A DNA stretch of 32,993 nt from Rikenellaceae bacterium (lineage in GTDB: Bacteria; Bacteroidota; Bacteroidia; Bacteroidales; Rikenellaceae): assembly GCA_017415005.1 (NCBI GenBank), contig JAFQJK010000003.1, positions 1 through 32,993 of the forward strand. The letters run 5' to 3'. Of the stretch, positions 8,310 through 16,436 are shown one piece after another. The notes below the pieces were generated by a model. That model was not told where the DNA came from. It saw only the letters and a program-made list of their open reading frames with translations, and made no database searches. Position 1 is the first letter of the stretch. The number at the start of each line of letters is the position of its first letter. A program made the translations under genes and the position numbers.

Positions 8310-8996
8310 TTATTTTCCGATATCGTTGACCGATCCGCCGAGCTTGCTCGATACGCGCAGCAGCTCAGGATCTCCCTGGTAGAAAATGCTCGACCCGGCA
8401 TTGGTCTCCGCCACCAGCCGCTGCGTGGCGCACAGGTAAGCCTCCGATGCGGTCTGCACGACGGCCACGACGCTCCGCGCATCCATCTGCCGCGCATCCA
8501 CCTTGCTGCGTGTCACGACCCGCAGCGTAAAATAGAGCGACGATCCGCTCAGGTCGGCGATCGAATTACCCGTAATGTTCATATTGAGGTCCTTACAGTC
8601 GAGCGCGAGCGACGCCTTTGCCCCCGACATCAGGTCGATGTTGAGCATCTTGGCCGTCATCGTACTATCGGTCCGGATCTCGGCACCGTTCACCTTGATC
8701 GCGTTCAGGTCGGTATAGTAAATGGTCACCTCGGCCACCGACTGCGAGTTGGCCGCATCGGGACGCAGCTTGACCGTGAGCGTACCGTTCGTCACGCCCC
8801 ATTGTATGCGATTGCGGTCGGTCGACTCGAGGTTGATCTCAAAACCCGGCTCCTCGGCCCGGACCAGCTTGGCCACGAGCTTGCCCGAGAGATCGACGGC
8901 CTTGAATTCGGCAGTCTTTCCGCTCTGGAGGGTTTGCTGGGCCTGGGCGGCGACGCCGGCCAGCAGCGCAGCCATCACCAACAGATACTTTCTCAT
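8310..8996 (-). CDS. Secreted GIN-domain protein (DUF2807-like)
   Basis: Putative exported beta-helical protein of the 'head GIN' (DUF2807, putative auto-transporter adhesin) family common in Bacteroidota; the molecular role is unknown. I use the ATG at 8996 because it yields a clean type I signal peptide MRKYLLVMAALLAGVAAQAQ; an upstream ATG at 9074 would put 26 unlikely residues in front. The mature part (228 residues in total) has the repeating short-strand pattern typical of the family, with VSGKL/AKLV-type strands, IKVNGAEIRTDSTMTAKMLN, MSGAKASLALDCKDLNMNITG and ADLSGSSLYFTLRVVTRSKVDA. Family members repeat 'sGsg.i.l' ladders in the same way. It sits between divergent addA and addB-side genes and directly precedes addB. 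A link to the nuclease is not implied by sequence. Confidence 0.75.
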   Translation of the reverse strand: MRKYLLVMAALLAGVAAQAQQTLQSGKTAEFKAVDLSGKLVAKLVRAEEPGFEINLESTDRNRIQWGVTNGTLTVKLRPDAANSQSVAEVTIYYTDLNAIKVNGAEIRTDSTMTAKMLNIDLMSGAKASLALDCKDLNMNITGNSIADLSGSSLYFTLRVVTRSKVDARQMDARSVVAVVQTASEAYLCATQRLVAETNAGSSIFYQGDPELLRVSSKLGGSVNDIGK

Positions 8997-9124
8997 ATGC
9001 GCATGTTTTAATGTTAATCCAAGATAAGGAATTTCCTGCAAAAATCGGGCTTTTCCACCGGCGAAAATAGGCAATCCTGCCGGAATTGTACTAACTTTAA
9101 CGCAAAATCGACCGGAAGGACCGC

Positions 9125-12100
9125 ATGGGTACCGTCAAAATCCTGAGAGCATCGGCCGGCTCGGGCAAAACCTACCGCCTGGCTTACGAATACGTCCGGA
9201 GCGTGGTGGGCAACCCCGCGCTCTACCGCCATATTCTGGCCGTAACGTTCACCAACAAGGCGACCGAGGAGATGAAGCAGCGCATCATCTCCGAGATCAA
9301 CCTGCTGGCCTCCGGCGCCGCGAGCCCCTACCTCGCCGACCTTGTCCGCGACCTCGGCCTCGACGCGGCGACCGTCCGTAACCGTGCGCTCGCCGTCCGC
9401 ACCGCCATCCTGCACGACTACAGCCGCTTCATGGTCGTCACGATCGACAAGTTCTTCCAGCGCATCATCCGCTCGTTCATCCGCGAGCTGGGCATCGACC
9501 TCAACTTCAACCTCGAATTGCAGACCGACCCGCTGTTGGACGCCGCCGCCGACGGTCTGATCGACCGTATCGCCGTCGACGACCGCCTACGCCGCTGGAT
9601 CGTCCGTTTCGTCGAGGAGAAGATCGACGAGAACCGCCGTTGGGACATCAAGGGCGAGCTGACCGACCTCGGACGCGAGCTTTTCAGCGAGCAATATAAG
9701 GCCGTCGCCGCAGCCGGTACGCTCTCGCGCGACGAGCTCGGCCGCATCGTCTCCGAGGCCACGGCCCGCAGCCGCCGGGTGACCGATGCCATCCGCGCCC
9801 ATGCCGCCGACGCCATTCGCATCATGCAGCAGCACGGTCTCGGCATCGAAGACTTCGCCTACGGCCGGGCAGGTGTGGCGGGCTTCATCGAAAAGGCGGC
9901 CGCCGGCGCGCCCGATGAGCCCGGACGCCGCGTCGCCGACGCACTTGCCTCCGACGAGAAGTGGGCCACCCGATCCGCCGCGCGCCGCGCCGACATCCTC
10001 GCCGTCGTCCCGCAGCTCCGGCCCCACCTGGAAGAGATCGTCCGCTCGCTCAACGACAACCGCCGCCTGCTCAATACGACCGCCCTGCTGCGCGACAACT
10101 TCCGCAGCTTCGGCCTGCTCGCCGACCTGTCCGAACAGGTGGCCGAACTCTGCCGCACGCAGAACATCATGCCGATCTCCGAGACCAACGCCATCCTCTC
10201 GCGCCTCATCGCCGGCAACGACACGCCGTTCATCTTCGAGAAGGCGGGCAACCACTTTTCCCGCTACATGATCGACGAGTTCCAGGACACCTCGGGTATG
10301 CAATGGCAAAACTTCGTCCCGTTGCTGCACAACGCCGTCGCCCAGACCGACCGCGACGCCGTGCTGCTGGTGGGCGATGTCAAGCAGTCGATCTACCGCT
10401 GGCGCGGCGGCGACTGGAAGATCCTCGGCACGCAGGCCGAGGGCGAGTTCCGCGACGTGCTCCGCGACAGCCTCGACACCAACTACCGTAGCCGGCACAA
10501 CATCGTCGCTTTCAACAACGCCCTCATCGCCCGCTGCGTGGCCGACGACAGCGCCTCGCTCGATCGCCGGCTCGCCGACGCCGCCGACCAGGGATATATC
10601 TCCACAGCTATGCAAACGGAGCTTACAGGGTTGCTCGACCGCGCGTACGAAGGCCATGCCCAGCACCCGCGCGCCGAAGACCACACGGGCTACATCCGCG
10701 TCACCGAGTACGCCACGCCCGCCGACGAGGCCGATCGTCACCCGGAGGTGATCGGCCTGGTCGAGGAGCTCCAGCAGCGCGGCTACGCCCCGCAGGAGAT
10801 CGCGATCCTCGTGCGCTACAACCGCGAGGGCATCGGCGTGGCCAACGCCCTGCTCGACCACAAAAGCCGCCATCCCGAGTCGCCCTTCTGCTACGACGTC
10901 GTCACACAGGACGCGCTCACGATCGGCTCGTCGCCCGTTGCGGGTTACATCATGGCCTGCCTGCGGCTCGTACTCAACCCGCGCGATGCGATCCACACGG
11001 CCCTCTACAACCAGTGGCACGGCCATCTGGTCGGCGACCCGCTTCCCCCCGCCGACCGCGACTTCCTCCGATCGCTCCGCACGCTTCCCCTCGAAGAGGC
11101 TTTCGAGCAGATCCTCGTCCGCGACCGGCTCGGCGAGCGCCCCGACGACGTAGCCTACATCCAGGCCCTGCACGAGCAGGTGATCGCCTACACGTCGCGC
11201 AACGTAGCCGATATCCCGCTCTTCGTCAAGTGGTGGGACGAGACGGGCCGTACACAGTCGATCAACCTCCCCTCGGGCAGCCGGGCCATCACGATCATCT
11301 CGGTCCACAAGGCCAAGGGGCTGCAATACAAAGCCGTCATCATCCCGTTCTGCGACTGGGAGCTCGCCCCCAAGAGCCGCACGCTGATCTGGGCCGACTG
11401 CCTCCGCAACAGCGGCGACACGACCTTTTCGGCGCTGCCTGCCATGCCCGTCCGCTACAAGAACAGCGCCGGCGAGTCGTGGTTCGCCGGGCCCTACTAC
11501 GAAGAGCTCGTCCTCTCGCATATCGACAACATCAATACCTTCTATGTCGCCGCCACCCGCGCCGCCGACGAGCTCCACATCATGATCCCGCGCCGCCGCT
11601 CGCACGAGGGTCGCATCAGCGGCCTCATCCTCGGCAGCCTCTCCGCCGACGGCGAGCGCACGAGCCTCGGCGAGCTGCAAGGTACGGCCGCGACGGCCGC
11701 CGCCGCCACCACCTATGCCTTCGGACCGCTACCCGTACAACCGGCCCCGGCCCTATCCGCCGCCCCCACCGCCGCCTGCTACCCCACGCGACCGATCGGC
11801 GCCCGCGTCCGCTTCCGCCTCGACTCGTCGCGCTATTTCGACGGGGGTGAGACGGCGGGCACACTAACTCCGCGCAATTACGGCATCATCATGCACAAGG
11901 TGTTCGAACAGATCGGCAGCCTCGACGAGATCGAAGCCGCGCTCCGCCAGATCCGCCACAGCGGCCTGATCTCCGACGACGAGGCTGCGCACGTGCGCGC
12001 CATGATCGACCGGGCCCTTGCCGATCCCGTCATCCGCAACTGGTTCTCTGCCGGGTGGCAGGTCGTACGCAACGAGAGCGACATCATCCTGCCGGGCGGC

Positions 12101-12301
12101 GCCGGCCAGCGCCGCCCCGACCGCGTGATGCTCGCCCCGGGCCGGGCCGTGGTCGTCGACTACAAGTTCGGCACGCGCCGCGATGCCCGACACCGCCGCC
12201 AGATCGAAGAGTACGCCCACCTGCTGCGCGGAATGGGCTACTCGTCCGTCGAAGGTTACCTTTGGTATGTCACCGACAACCAGGTCGATCAAGTCGTATA
12301 A
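9125..12301 (+). CDS. addA: AddA-like UvrD-family helicase-nuclease
   Basis: Probable AddA/RecB-like subunit: a 3'-5' ATP-dependent helicase plus nuclease that works with AddB on DNA ends. The 1058-residue product carries the superfamily 1 motifs in order: Walker A ASAGSGKT (9-16), AVTFTNKATEEMKQR (motif Ia, about 38-53), DEFQDTS (motif II, about 380), LLVGDVKQSIYRWRGGD (motif III, about 412-428), ISVHKAKGLQYKAVI (motif V, about 725-740) and FYVAATRAADELH (motif VI, about 803-815). A C-terminal RecB-type nuclease is indicated by PDRVMLAPGRAVVVDYKFG (about 995-1015) and a following Q..EYAHLL. The ATG at 9125 puts the P-loop at its normal distance from the N-terminus. A weak -7 box (TAACTTTA, 9092-9099) precedes it. 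It is divergent from the GIN-addB side, an uncommon layout since addB and addA are usually co-directional neighbours. Confidence 0.9.
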   Translation: MGTVKILRASAGSGKTYRLAYEYVRSVVGNPALYRHILAVTFTNKATEEMKQRIISEINLLASGAASPYLADLVRDLGLDAATVRNRALAVRTAILHDYSRFMVVTIDKFFQRIIRSFIRELGIDLNFNLELQTDPLLDAAADGLIDRIAVDDRLRRWIVRFVEEKIDENRRWDIKGELTDLGRELFSEQYKAVAAAGTLSRDELGRIVSEATARSRRVTDAIRAHAADAIRIMQQHGLGIEDFAYGRAGVAGFIEKAAAGAPDEPGRRVADALASDEKWATRSAARRADILAVVPQLRPHLEEIVRSLNDNRRLLNTTALLRDNFRSFGLLADLSEQVAELCRTQNIMPISETNAILSRLIAGNDTPFIFEKAGNHFSRYMIDEFQDTSGMQWQNFVPLLHNAVAQTDRDAVLLVGDVKQSIYRWRGGDWKILGTQAEGEFRDVLRDSLDTNYRSRHNIVAFNNALIARCVADDSASLDRRLADAADQGYISTAMQTELTGLLDRAYEGHAQHPRAEDHTGYIRVTEYATPADEADRHPEVIGLVEELQQRGYAPQEIAILVRYNREGIGVANALLDHKSRHPESPFCYDVVTQDALTIGSSPVAGYIMACLRLVLNPRDAIHTALYNQWHGHLVGDPLPPADRDFLRSLRTLPLEEAFEQILVRDRLGERPDDVAYIQALHEQVIAYTSRNVADIPLFVKWWDETGRTQSINLPSGSRAITIISVHKAKGLQYKAVIIPFCDWELAPKSRTLIWADCLRNSGDTTFSALPAMPVRYKNSAGESWFAGPYYEELVLSHIDNINTFYVAATRAADELHIMIPRRRSHEGRISGLILGSLSADGERTSLGELQGTAATAAAATTYAFGPLPVQPAPALSAAPTAACYPTRPIGARVRFRLDSSRYFDGGETAGTLTPRNYGIIMHKVFEQIGSLDEIEAALRQIRHSGLISDDEAAHVRAMIDRALADPVIRNWFSAGWQVVRNESDIILPGGAGQRRPDRVMLAPGRAVVVDYKFGTRRDARHRRQIEEYAHLLRGMGYSSVEGYLWYVTDNQVDQVV

Positions 12302-12493
12302 ACGCACCGAGTACGGTTCCCGCTGCCCGGCCCCACCTGCATACACGCGCCCCGACCACCGCAAACACAGACACCCTCCAGACCGCCAACCCACAGGCCC
12401 TGCCATATCTGCCTTTACCGGCCTTTTCACCCTGTTTTCCACCACCTCTCACCTCTCCGCCGCTCCGTTCCCCTCCCCGCTCCACACCATTCG

Positions 12494-12515
12494 CCCCCGC
12501 CCCGCCCAGCCGCCC
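12494..12515 (-). other. G-quadruplex motif
   Basis: On the plus strand the C-runs are 12494-12498, 12500-12503, 12505-12507 and 12513-12515, with loops of 1, 1 and 5 bases. The minus strand therefore fits the pattern of four runs of at least three G with loops of 1-7 bases. Whether it folds is unknown. Confidence 0.5.
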
Positions 12516-12864
12516 GACACACCCGGCCCCTCCTGAACCAACCTGCCATCCCCACGGCCACGGACCACCGTTCCCTTCCCCGCCTCGCTCCTGTCCTATC
12601 CCACGGTCCGGTTCTGCCCCCTGTCCGCAACCATCCACCGCGCTCCTAATCCCCGCGTAATACGCCACGTGGGCAGCTCCTCACCATCCTGCCATCCCCG
12701 GCACCCTATCGTGACATGCCCGGTCCGCATCTGCTTGCCTTACTCCCCACACCCCGCAACATTCCCTGTACGACCACGATAACCGCCCAGCCCGCACCTA
12801 CACGCGCCTCCGGTTACCGATCACACCCACCCTCAGCCCCAGGACGCCCAGCCACCCGGATAGA

Positions 12865-12885
12865 CCCGTCACCCCGCCCGCCCCC
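12865..12885 (-). other. G-quadruplex motif
   Basis: On the plus strand the C-runs are 12865-12867, 12872-12875, 12877-12879 and 12881-12885, with loops of 4, 1 and 1 bases, so the minus strand carries a canonical four-run G motif. It lies beyond the tsf terminator, so it is probably not in the main tsf transcript. Confidence 0.5.
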
Positions 12886-13000
12886 TCTTCGCAATGCCCC
12901 ACGACGCACGCACCGGCAATCACATTGCCCCACTCCGGCCCGGCAACTCCAATCGTCCCGACAATCCCCCCACGTCCGGCCCGCGATCACACATCCGCAC

Positions 13001-13033
13001 AACAAAGCCGGCCACCCTCTCGGGCAGCCGGCT
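13001..13033 (-). terminator. Rho-independent terminator of the rplM-rpsI-rpsB-tsf operon
   Basis: On the minus strand AGCCGGC (13033-13027), a 14-base loop, GCCGGCT (13012-13006), then TTGTTG. It starts 28 bases after the tsf stop codon, as expected for the end of this operon. Confidence 0.75.
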
Positions 13034-13060
13034 CCATCCTATAATATCTAAGGTATAGCC

Positions 13061-13879
13061 TTAGTCGTTCAACGAGAAACGCTTGTAGGCAACCACAGTA
13101 GCACCGGGGACTGCCTTCTGGATGAACTGCTCGACCGTAACCTTGTTGTCCTTCACGGTCGGCTGGCTCAGCAGCGTGTTCTCTTTCAGGAATTTGTTCA
13201 CCTTGCCTTCGGCGATCTTATCGAGCATGGCCTCAGGCTTGCCCTCGAGACGAGCCTGCTCGTGCCCGATCTGGCGCTCCTTCTCGATCACCTCAGCGGG
13301 GCAATCCGCGGCGCTGATCGAAACAGGAGCCATGGCTGCGGCCTGCATGGCCACATCCTTGCCCACTTCGGCCGGAACCTCCATATTGAACCCGACAAGC
13401 GTACCCAGCTTGTTGTTCATGTGCACATAGCAGAAACACGAGGGAGCCTCGATCCGCGCGTAGAACGGCAGCTCGACCTTCTCACCGGTCTGGCCCGATT
13501 TCTCGGTCACCATATCGGCCACGGTCTGGTTGCCGGCCTTCACGTTCATCAGGGCATCGAGATCTGCCACATCATTCGCGATCGCGATGTCGAGAATGGC
13601 ATTTGCGCTGGCGGCAAACTCGGCGTTCTTGGCCACGAAGTCAGTCTCGCAGGCCAGGCACACCATATATGCCTTACCACCAACCACCTTACCGGTCACA
13701 ACCCCTTCGGTAGCGGTCCGGTCAGCGCGCTTGCTGGCAACCAGCTTGCCTTTCTCGCGGATAATTTCCTGCGCGCGGTCATAATCGCCATTGGCTTCCT
13801 GAAGCGCTTTCTTGCAGTCCATCATACCTGCTCCGGTCATCTTGCGGAGCTTGGCAACATCGGCAGCTTTAATTTCCAT
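13061..13879 (-). CDS. tsf: Elongation factor Ts
   Basis: Guanine-nucleotide exchange factor that regenerates EF-Tu-GTP during translation. The 272-residue product starts MEIKAADVAKLRKMTGAGMM, the family's N-terminal UBA-like domain that contacts EF-Tu, and has the exchange motif TDFV in CLACETDFVAKN at about residues 77-88. The rest is the core with its dimerisation subdomains, ending VVAYKRFSLND. The length is normal for Bacteroidota EF-Ts. The start at 13879 lies 51 bases after the rpsB stop and no promoter was seen between them, so it is read with rpsB. A hairpin terminator follows the stop. The tsf-rpsB pairing is conserved across bacteria, which supports both calls. Confidence 0.97.
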   Translation of the reverse strand: MEIKAADVAKLRKMTGAGMMDCKKALQEANGDYDRAQEIIREKGKLVASKRADRTATEGVVTGKVVGGKAYMVCLACETDFVAKNAEFAASANAILDIAIANDVADLDALMNVKAGNQTVADMVTEKSGQTGEKVELPFYARIEAPSCFCYVHMNNKLGTLVGFNMEVPAEVGKDVAMQAAAMAPVSISAADCPAEVIEKERQIGHEQARLEGKPEAMLDKIAEGKVNKFLKENTLLSQPTVKDNKVTVEQFIQKAVPGATVVAYKRFSLND

Positions 13880-13930
13880 ATCTGTTGTTTTTTAGTTCGT
13901 TAATAAAATCGTTCGGAGACGCACAGGCGC

Positions 13931-14827
13931 TTATTCCGCTGCAGCGGCGGGAGCAGCCTCTACGGGAGCAGCAGCCACTGCGGCCACCTCTTCCTTCACC
14001 TCTTCGGCAGCAGCCTCGGCAGCCTTCGGAGCCGAACCCACGATCTCATCGACATCGGCCTTCACAGCCTTCCTGATACGGGGTTTCGATTCCTTCGCCT
14101 CTTTGGCGGGAGCCTCGGCGGCTTCCTTCTCCTTTTCGAGCTTACGCTCGGCCAGACCTTCGGCGATAGCCGCCGTCACGGCGGTCAGGACCACTTCGAT
14201 CGACTTGGCCGCATCGTCATTTGCCGGGATCACGTAATCAATGTCGGTTGGATCGCAACAAGTATCGACCATGGCAAATACGGGGATGTTCAATCGTTTG
14301 GCCTCCTTCACGGCGTTGGCCTCTTTCTGTACGTCAACTACGAAAAGCGCAGCAGGCAGGCGCGTAAGGTCGGCGATCGAACCGAGGTTCTTCTCCAATT
14401 TTGCGCGCTGACGCGTAACCTGGAGCAACTCCCGCTTCGAGAAGTTGCCATATGTTCCGTCGCTGATAAGTTTGTCGATGGTGGCCATCTTCTTAACAGC
14501 CTTACGTATCGTGGGGAAGTTGGTAAGCATACCGCCCGGCCAGCGCTCAGTCACATACGGCATGTTGACTGCAGCCACCTTTTCGGATACGATATCCTTG
14601 GCCTGTTTCTTGGTCGCTACGAACAGTACGCGGCGACCCGAACGTGCGATCTGCTTGAGGGCGTTCGACGCCTCGTCGATCTTGAGCACGGTCTTGTGCA
14701 GGTCGATGATGTGGATCCCGTTCTTCTCCATGAAGATGTACGGAGCCATCTTGGGGTTCCACTTTCTTTTCAGGTGACCGAAGTGAACACCGGCCTCTAA
14801 TAATTGATTAAAATCAGTTCTAGGCAT
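13931..14827 (-). CDS. rpsB: 30S ribosomal protein S2
   Basis: Small-subunit ribosomal protein needed for S1 binding and 30S assembly. The start MPRTDFNQLLEAGVHFGHLK and the segments WNPKMAPYIFMEKNGIHIIDL, ERWPGGMLTNFPTIRKAV and PVFAMVDTCCDP.DIDYVIPAND are S2 signatures. The protein is 298 residues, longer than the roughly 240 of E. coli S2. The extra length is a C-terminal low-complexity tail rich in Ala, Glu and Lys (about residues 228-298). Such tails occur in Bacteroidota S2 proteins, but their role is unknown. The ATG at 14827 gives the standard N-terminus. A 167-base gap separates it from rpsI upstream. In other phyla S2 represses rpsB-tsf through the rpsB leader, so the gap is a possible control site. 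Confidence 0.97.
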   Translation of the reverse strand: MPRTDFNQLLEAGVHFGHLKRKWNPKMAPYIFMEKNGIHIIDLHKTVLKIDEASNALKQIARSGRRVLFVATKKQAKDIVSEKVAAVNMPYVTERWPGGMLTNFPTIRKAVKKMATIDKLISDGTYGNFSKRELLQVTRQRAKLEKNLGSIADLTRLPAALFVVDVQKEANAVKEAKRLNIPVFAMVDTCCDPTDIDYVIPANDDAAKSIEVVLTAVTAAIAEGLAERKLEKEKEAAEAPAKEAKESKPRIRKAVKADVDEIVGSAPKAAEAAAEEVKEEVAAVAAAPVEAAPAAAAE

Positions 14828-14994
14828 TTTTTTGTTTCTTTTGAACTTCTGTTTTTAATTCTCTTTACTTCAACCGCAGCGGTAGTGTCCTTGACAATCC
14901 CCGCGGTTTTCCGCAGACCGGCAACGCACAAGTAGTACAATCGTCGTAGTCTTGGCCGTTTCGACCGGGTCTGTGCAGGTTCGACAGGCGCAGA
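14828..14994 (-). other. rpsI-rpsB spacer, possible regulatory leader
   Basis: A 167-base transcribed spacer. It contains short self-complementary stretches (for example GCGG-AAAA-CCGC on the minus strand near 14906-14917, and ACCG-CTG-CGGT nearby) and an A-rich end just before rpsB. The size and position suit an S2-responsive leader of the kind known for rpsB in other bacteria. This is inference only; I recognised no characterised leader motif. Confidence 0.3.
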
Positions 14995-15387
14995 CTAACG
15001 CTTGCTGAACTGGAACTTGCGGCGTGCACCGGGCTGACCGGGCTTCTTACGCTCAACCTCACGCGGGTCGCGGGTGAGGAAACCGTTCTTCTTGAGGAGC
15101 GGACGCAGCTCGGCGTCGATCTCGCAAAGGGCGCGGGCGATACCCAGGCGGGCAGCCTCGGCCTGACCCTTGATTCCGCCGCCGTCCATCGTGATGGTGA
15201 TGTCGAAGTCACCGGCCTTTTCGGTCACCGAAAGGGGCTGCTTAACGACAAACTGGAAGATTTCGAGCGGGAAATAGGTCTCGAGCGGTTTCTGGTTGAT
15301 GGTAATGTTACCCTTGCCGGCTTTCACGTAAACGCGAGCTACAGCAGCTTTTCTACGTCCGACGGTATTTACAACTTCCATACTCAT
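14995..15387 (-). CDS. rpsI: 30S ribosomal protein S9
   Basis: Small-subunit head protein whose C-terminal tail reaches the P-site tRNA. The 130-residue product contains NTVGRRKAAVARVYV near the N-terminus, TITMDGGGIKGQAEAARLGI (about 68-87) and the basic tail GARRKFQFSKR ending in the family's Lys-Arg. Its ATG (15387-15385) overlaps the rplM stop codon by one base, so the two are translationally coupled. A second ATG two codons on (15381) gives MEVVNTVGRRK, which matches the usual family N-terminus equally well, so the true start may be 15381. Confidence 0.97.
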   Translation of the reverse strand: MSMEVVNTVGRRKAAVARVYVKAGKGNITINQKPLETYFPLEIFQFVVKQPLSVTEKAGDFDITITMDGGGIKGQAEAARLGIARALCEIDAELRPLLKKNGFLTRDPREVERKKPGQPGARRKFQFSKR

Positions 15388-15842
15388 TACTTGATCTCGT
15401 TTAACTTGATGGTTTTGGGCGACTGTCCGGCGTGCGGATGCTCGGCGCCGGCATAAACCTTTAAATTCTTGAGCTGAGCGGCGCCCAGGCGGGTGCGCGG
15501 CAGCATGCCCTTGACAGCCTTCTCGATGATGAAGGTCGGTTTCTTCTGCAGGTACTCGGCAGGTGTGGTGAAACGCTGGCCCCCGGGGTAGCCGCTGTGA
15601 CGCACATAGACCTTGTCGGTCATTTTGTTGCCGGTCAGTCTCACTTTCTCTGCGTTGATGATGATGACGTTGTCACCGCAATCAGCGTTGGGCGTGAAAC
15701 TCGGCTTGTTCTTGCCGCGGAGGATCTTGGCCACCTGCGAAGCAAGACGTCCCAGAACCGCGTCAGTAGCGTCGATCAGCACCCACTGCTTGTCTGCTGA
15801 CGCCGCATTCACGGAAATGGTCTTGTAGCTTAATGAATCCAC
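15387..15842 (-). CDS. rplM: 50S ribosomal protein L13, GTG start
   Basis: Large-subunit assembly protein. Motifs seen are VNAASADKQWVLIDATD near the N-terminus, LGRLASQVAKILRGK, NADCGDNVIIINAEKVRLTG, YVRHSGYPGGQR and GMLPRTRLGAAQLKNLKVYAG, all L13 signatures. The open frame extends to an ATG at 15899, but that would add 19 residues (MIWAWIINQQVLTS...) foreign to the family. The reading VDSLSYKTISVN begins at a GTG (15842-15840) and aligns with the usual Bacteroidota L13 N-terminus, giving 151 residues, so I place the start there. The -7 promoter box at 15908-15915 puts the transcript start near 15900, at or just beyond the upstream ATG, which also favours the GTG. It is first in the operon with rpsI, rpsB and tsf. 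Confidence 0.93.
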   Translation of the reverse strand: MDSLSYKTISVNAASADKQWVLIDATDAVLGRLASQVAKILRGKNKPSFTPNADCGDNVIIINAEKVRLTGNKMTDKVYVRHSGYPGGQRFTTPAEYLQKKPTFIIEKAVKGMLPRTRLGAAQLKNLKVYAGAEHPHAGQSPKTIKLNEIK

Positions 15843-15907
15843 TTGCTTTACGTTTAAAGAGGTTAATACTTGTTGATTAATGATCCAAGCCCATATCAAA
15901 GGGCCTG

Positions 15908-15915
15908 CAAAGATA
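15908..15915 (-). promoter_or_regulatory. -7 box of the rplM-rpsI-rpsB-tsf promoter
   Basis: TATCTTTG on the minus strand is an exact TAnnTTTG match, 66 bases upstream of the rplM GTG. The upstream DNA is AT-rich (15916-15960), as is common for strong ribosomal promoters, though no exact TTG -33 box lies at 19-21 bases. Confidence 0.65.
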
Positions 15916-16026
15916 GCGATAATTCCCGAAATAAAAAATAATATCCCGCTATTTACTTAAAATTCACAGCCTCCGGCCACCCGGACCCGCAGTCCCGACC
16001 GCCGCACACACAACCGTCCCGATTTT

Positions 16027-16051
16027 TCCGAAAATTTCTGTCCGAAAATTT
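16027..16051. repeat. Direct repeat, 14-base period
   Basis: TCCGAAAATTT occurs at 16027-16037 and again at 16041-16051. It sits just upstream of the CCATACGCTA repeats and could be a regulator site; no binding protein is suggested by sequence. Confidence 0.55.
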
Positions 16052-16062
16052 GTTTTATCCGA

Positions 16063-16098
16063 GACCATACGCTACATTGGAGTATGGTCCATACGCTA
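16063..16098. repeat. Compound repeat: 8-base inverted repeat plus 10-base direct repeat
   Basis: GACCATAC (16063-16070) and GTATGGTC (16082-16089) are perfect inverted copies around an 11-base loop. CCATACGCTA at 16065-16074 recurs directly at 16089-16098. Three copies of the CCATAC core within 36 bases (two direct, one inverted) suggest an operator-like cluster. Confidence 0.55.
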
Positions 16099-16436
16099 TG
16101 TGACCGGATCGGACAGACGGCGATTTCGTACCCGGTATCATGATCCAGATGACACATACTGCGTTAAGACACAACAGACACCCTGTTAACCTCCCTACCC
16201 CCGTTCATTATGCGCCCGCCCCCTCGTCCTCCCCTCCATATTCATCTTAAGCCCCTGTTCTGGGCATAAGACAGCTCGGTCCGTGATCCGCAACAGTCAT
16301 GTCCGGCTATGACTCCAGGCATGACTGCCGACTCTGCCGCCGCACCCGGCGGCCCGGACACATCCGCCGTTCCACATATCGGACTCACCGGCCCTACATA
16401 CAGTTTAATTCTTTCACCCTAAATCAATTCCCGATT

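Larger units (their letters stand above)
12302..13060. other. 759-base gene-free, C-rich stretch with G-quadruplex motifs
   Basis: Lies between the 3' ends of addA (+) and tsf (-). I found no credible gene on either strand. The plus strand is extremely rich in C: positions 12481-12540 contain 36 C and 9 G. The minus strand therefore holds G-runs, including two motifs of four runs of at least three G with short loops (12494-12515 and 12865-12885). The tsf terminator lies at 13001-13033. Confidence 0.75.
15916..16436. other. 521-base divergent intergenic region with repeats
   Basis: Separates the ribosomal operon (-) from the lipoprotein genes (+). It holds an 11-base direct repeat (16027-16037, 16041-16051), an 8-base inverted repeat (16063-16070, 16082-16089), a 10-base direct repeat CCATACGCTA (16065-16074, 16089-16098) and, from about 16190, a C-rich stretch. 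No gene is supported. A clear promoter for the gene at 16437 was not found. Confidence 0.6.

Noticed and set aside
6426..9011. 861-residue plus-strand reading frame opposite addB
   Set aside because: It lies antisense to a protein with clear AddB motifs; the sequence is His/Arg/Leu-rich without domains and arises from codon bias in GC-rich DNA.
9587..11680. 697-residue minus-strand reading frame opposite addA
   Set aside because: Shadow of the helicase gene with no domain; Ala/Val/Asp/Gly-rich.
12055..12668. Frames in the C-rich stretch (201 and 132 residues)
   Set aside because: Pro/Arg/Ser-rich or Gly-rich low-complexity translations of C-rich DNA; no start signals or motifs.
16063..16089. 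Inverted repeat as a site-specific invertible promoter
   Set aside because: The arms are only 11 bases apart, no recombinase gene is nearby and no promoter lies between them.
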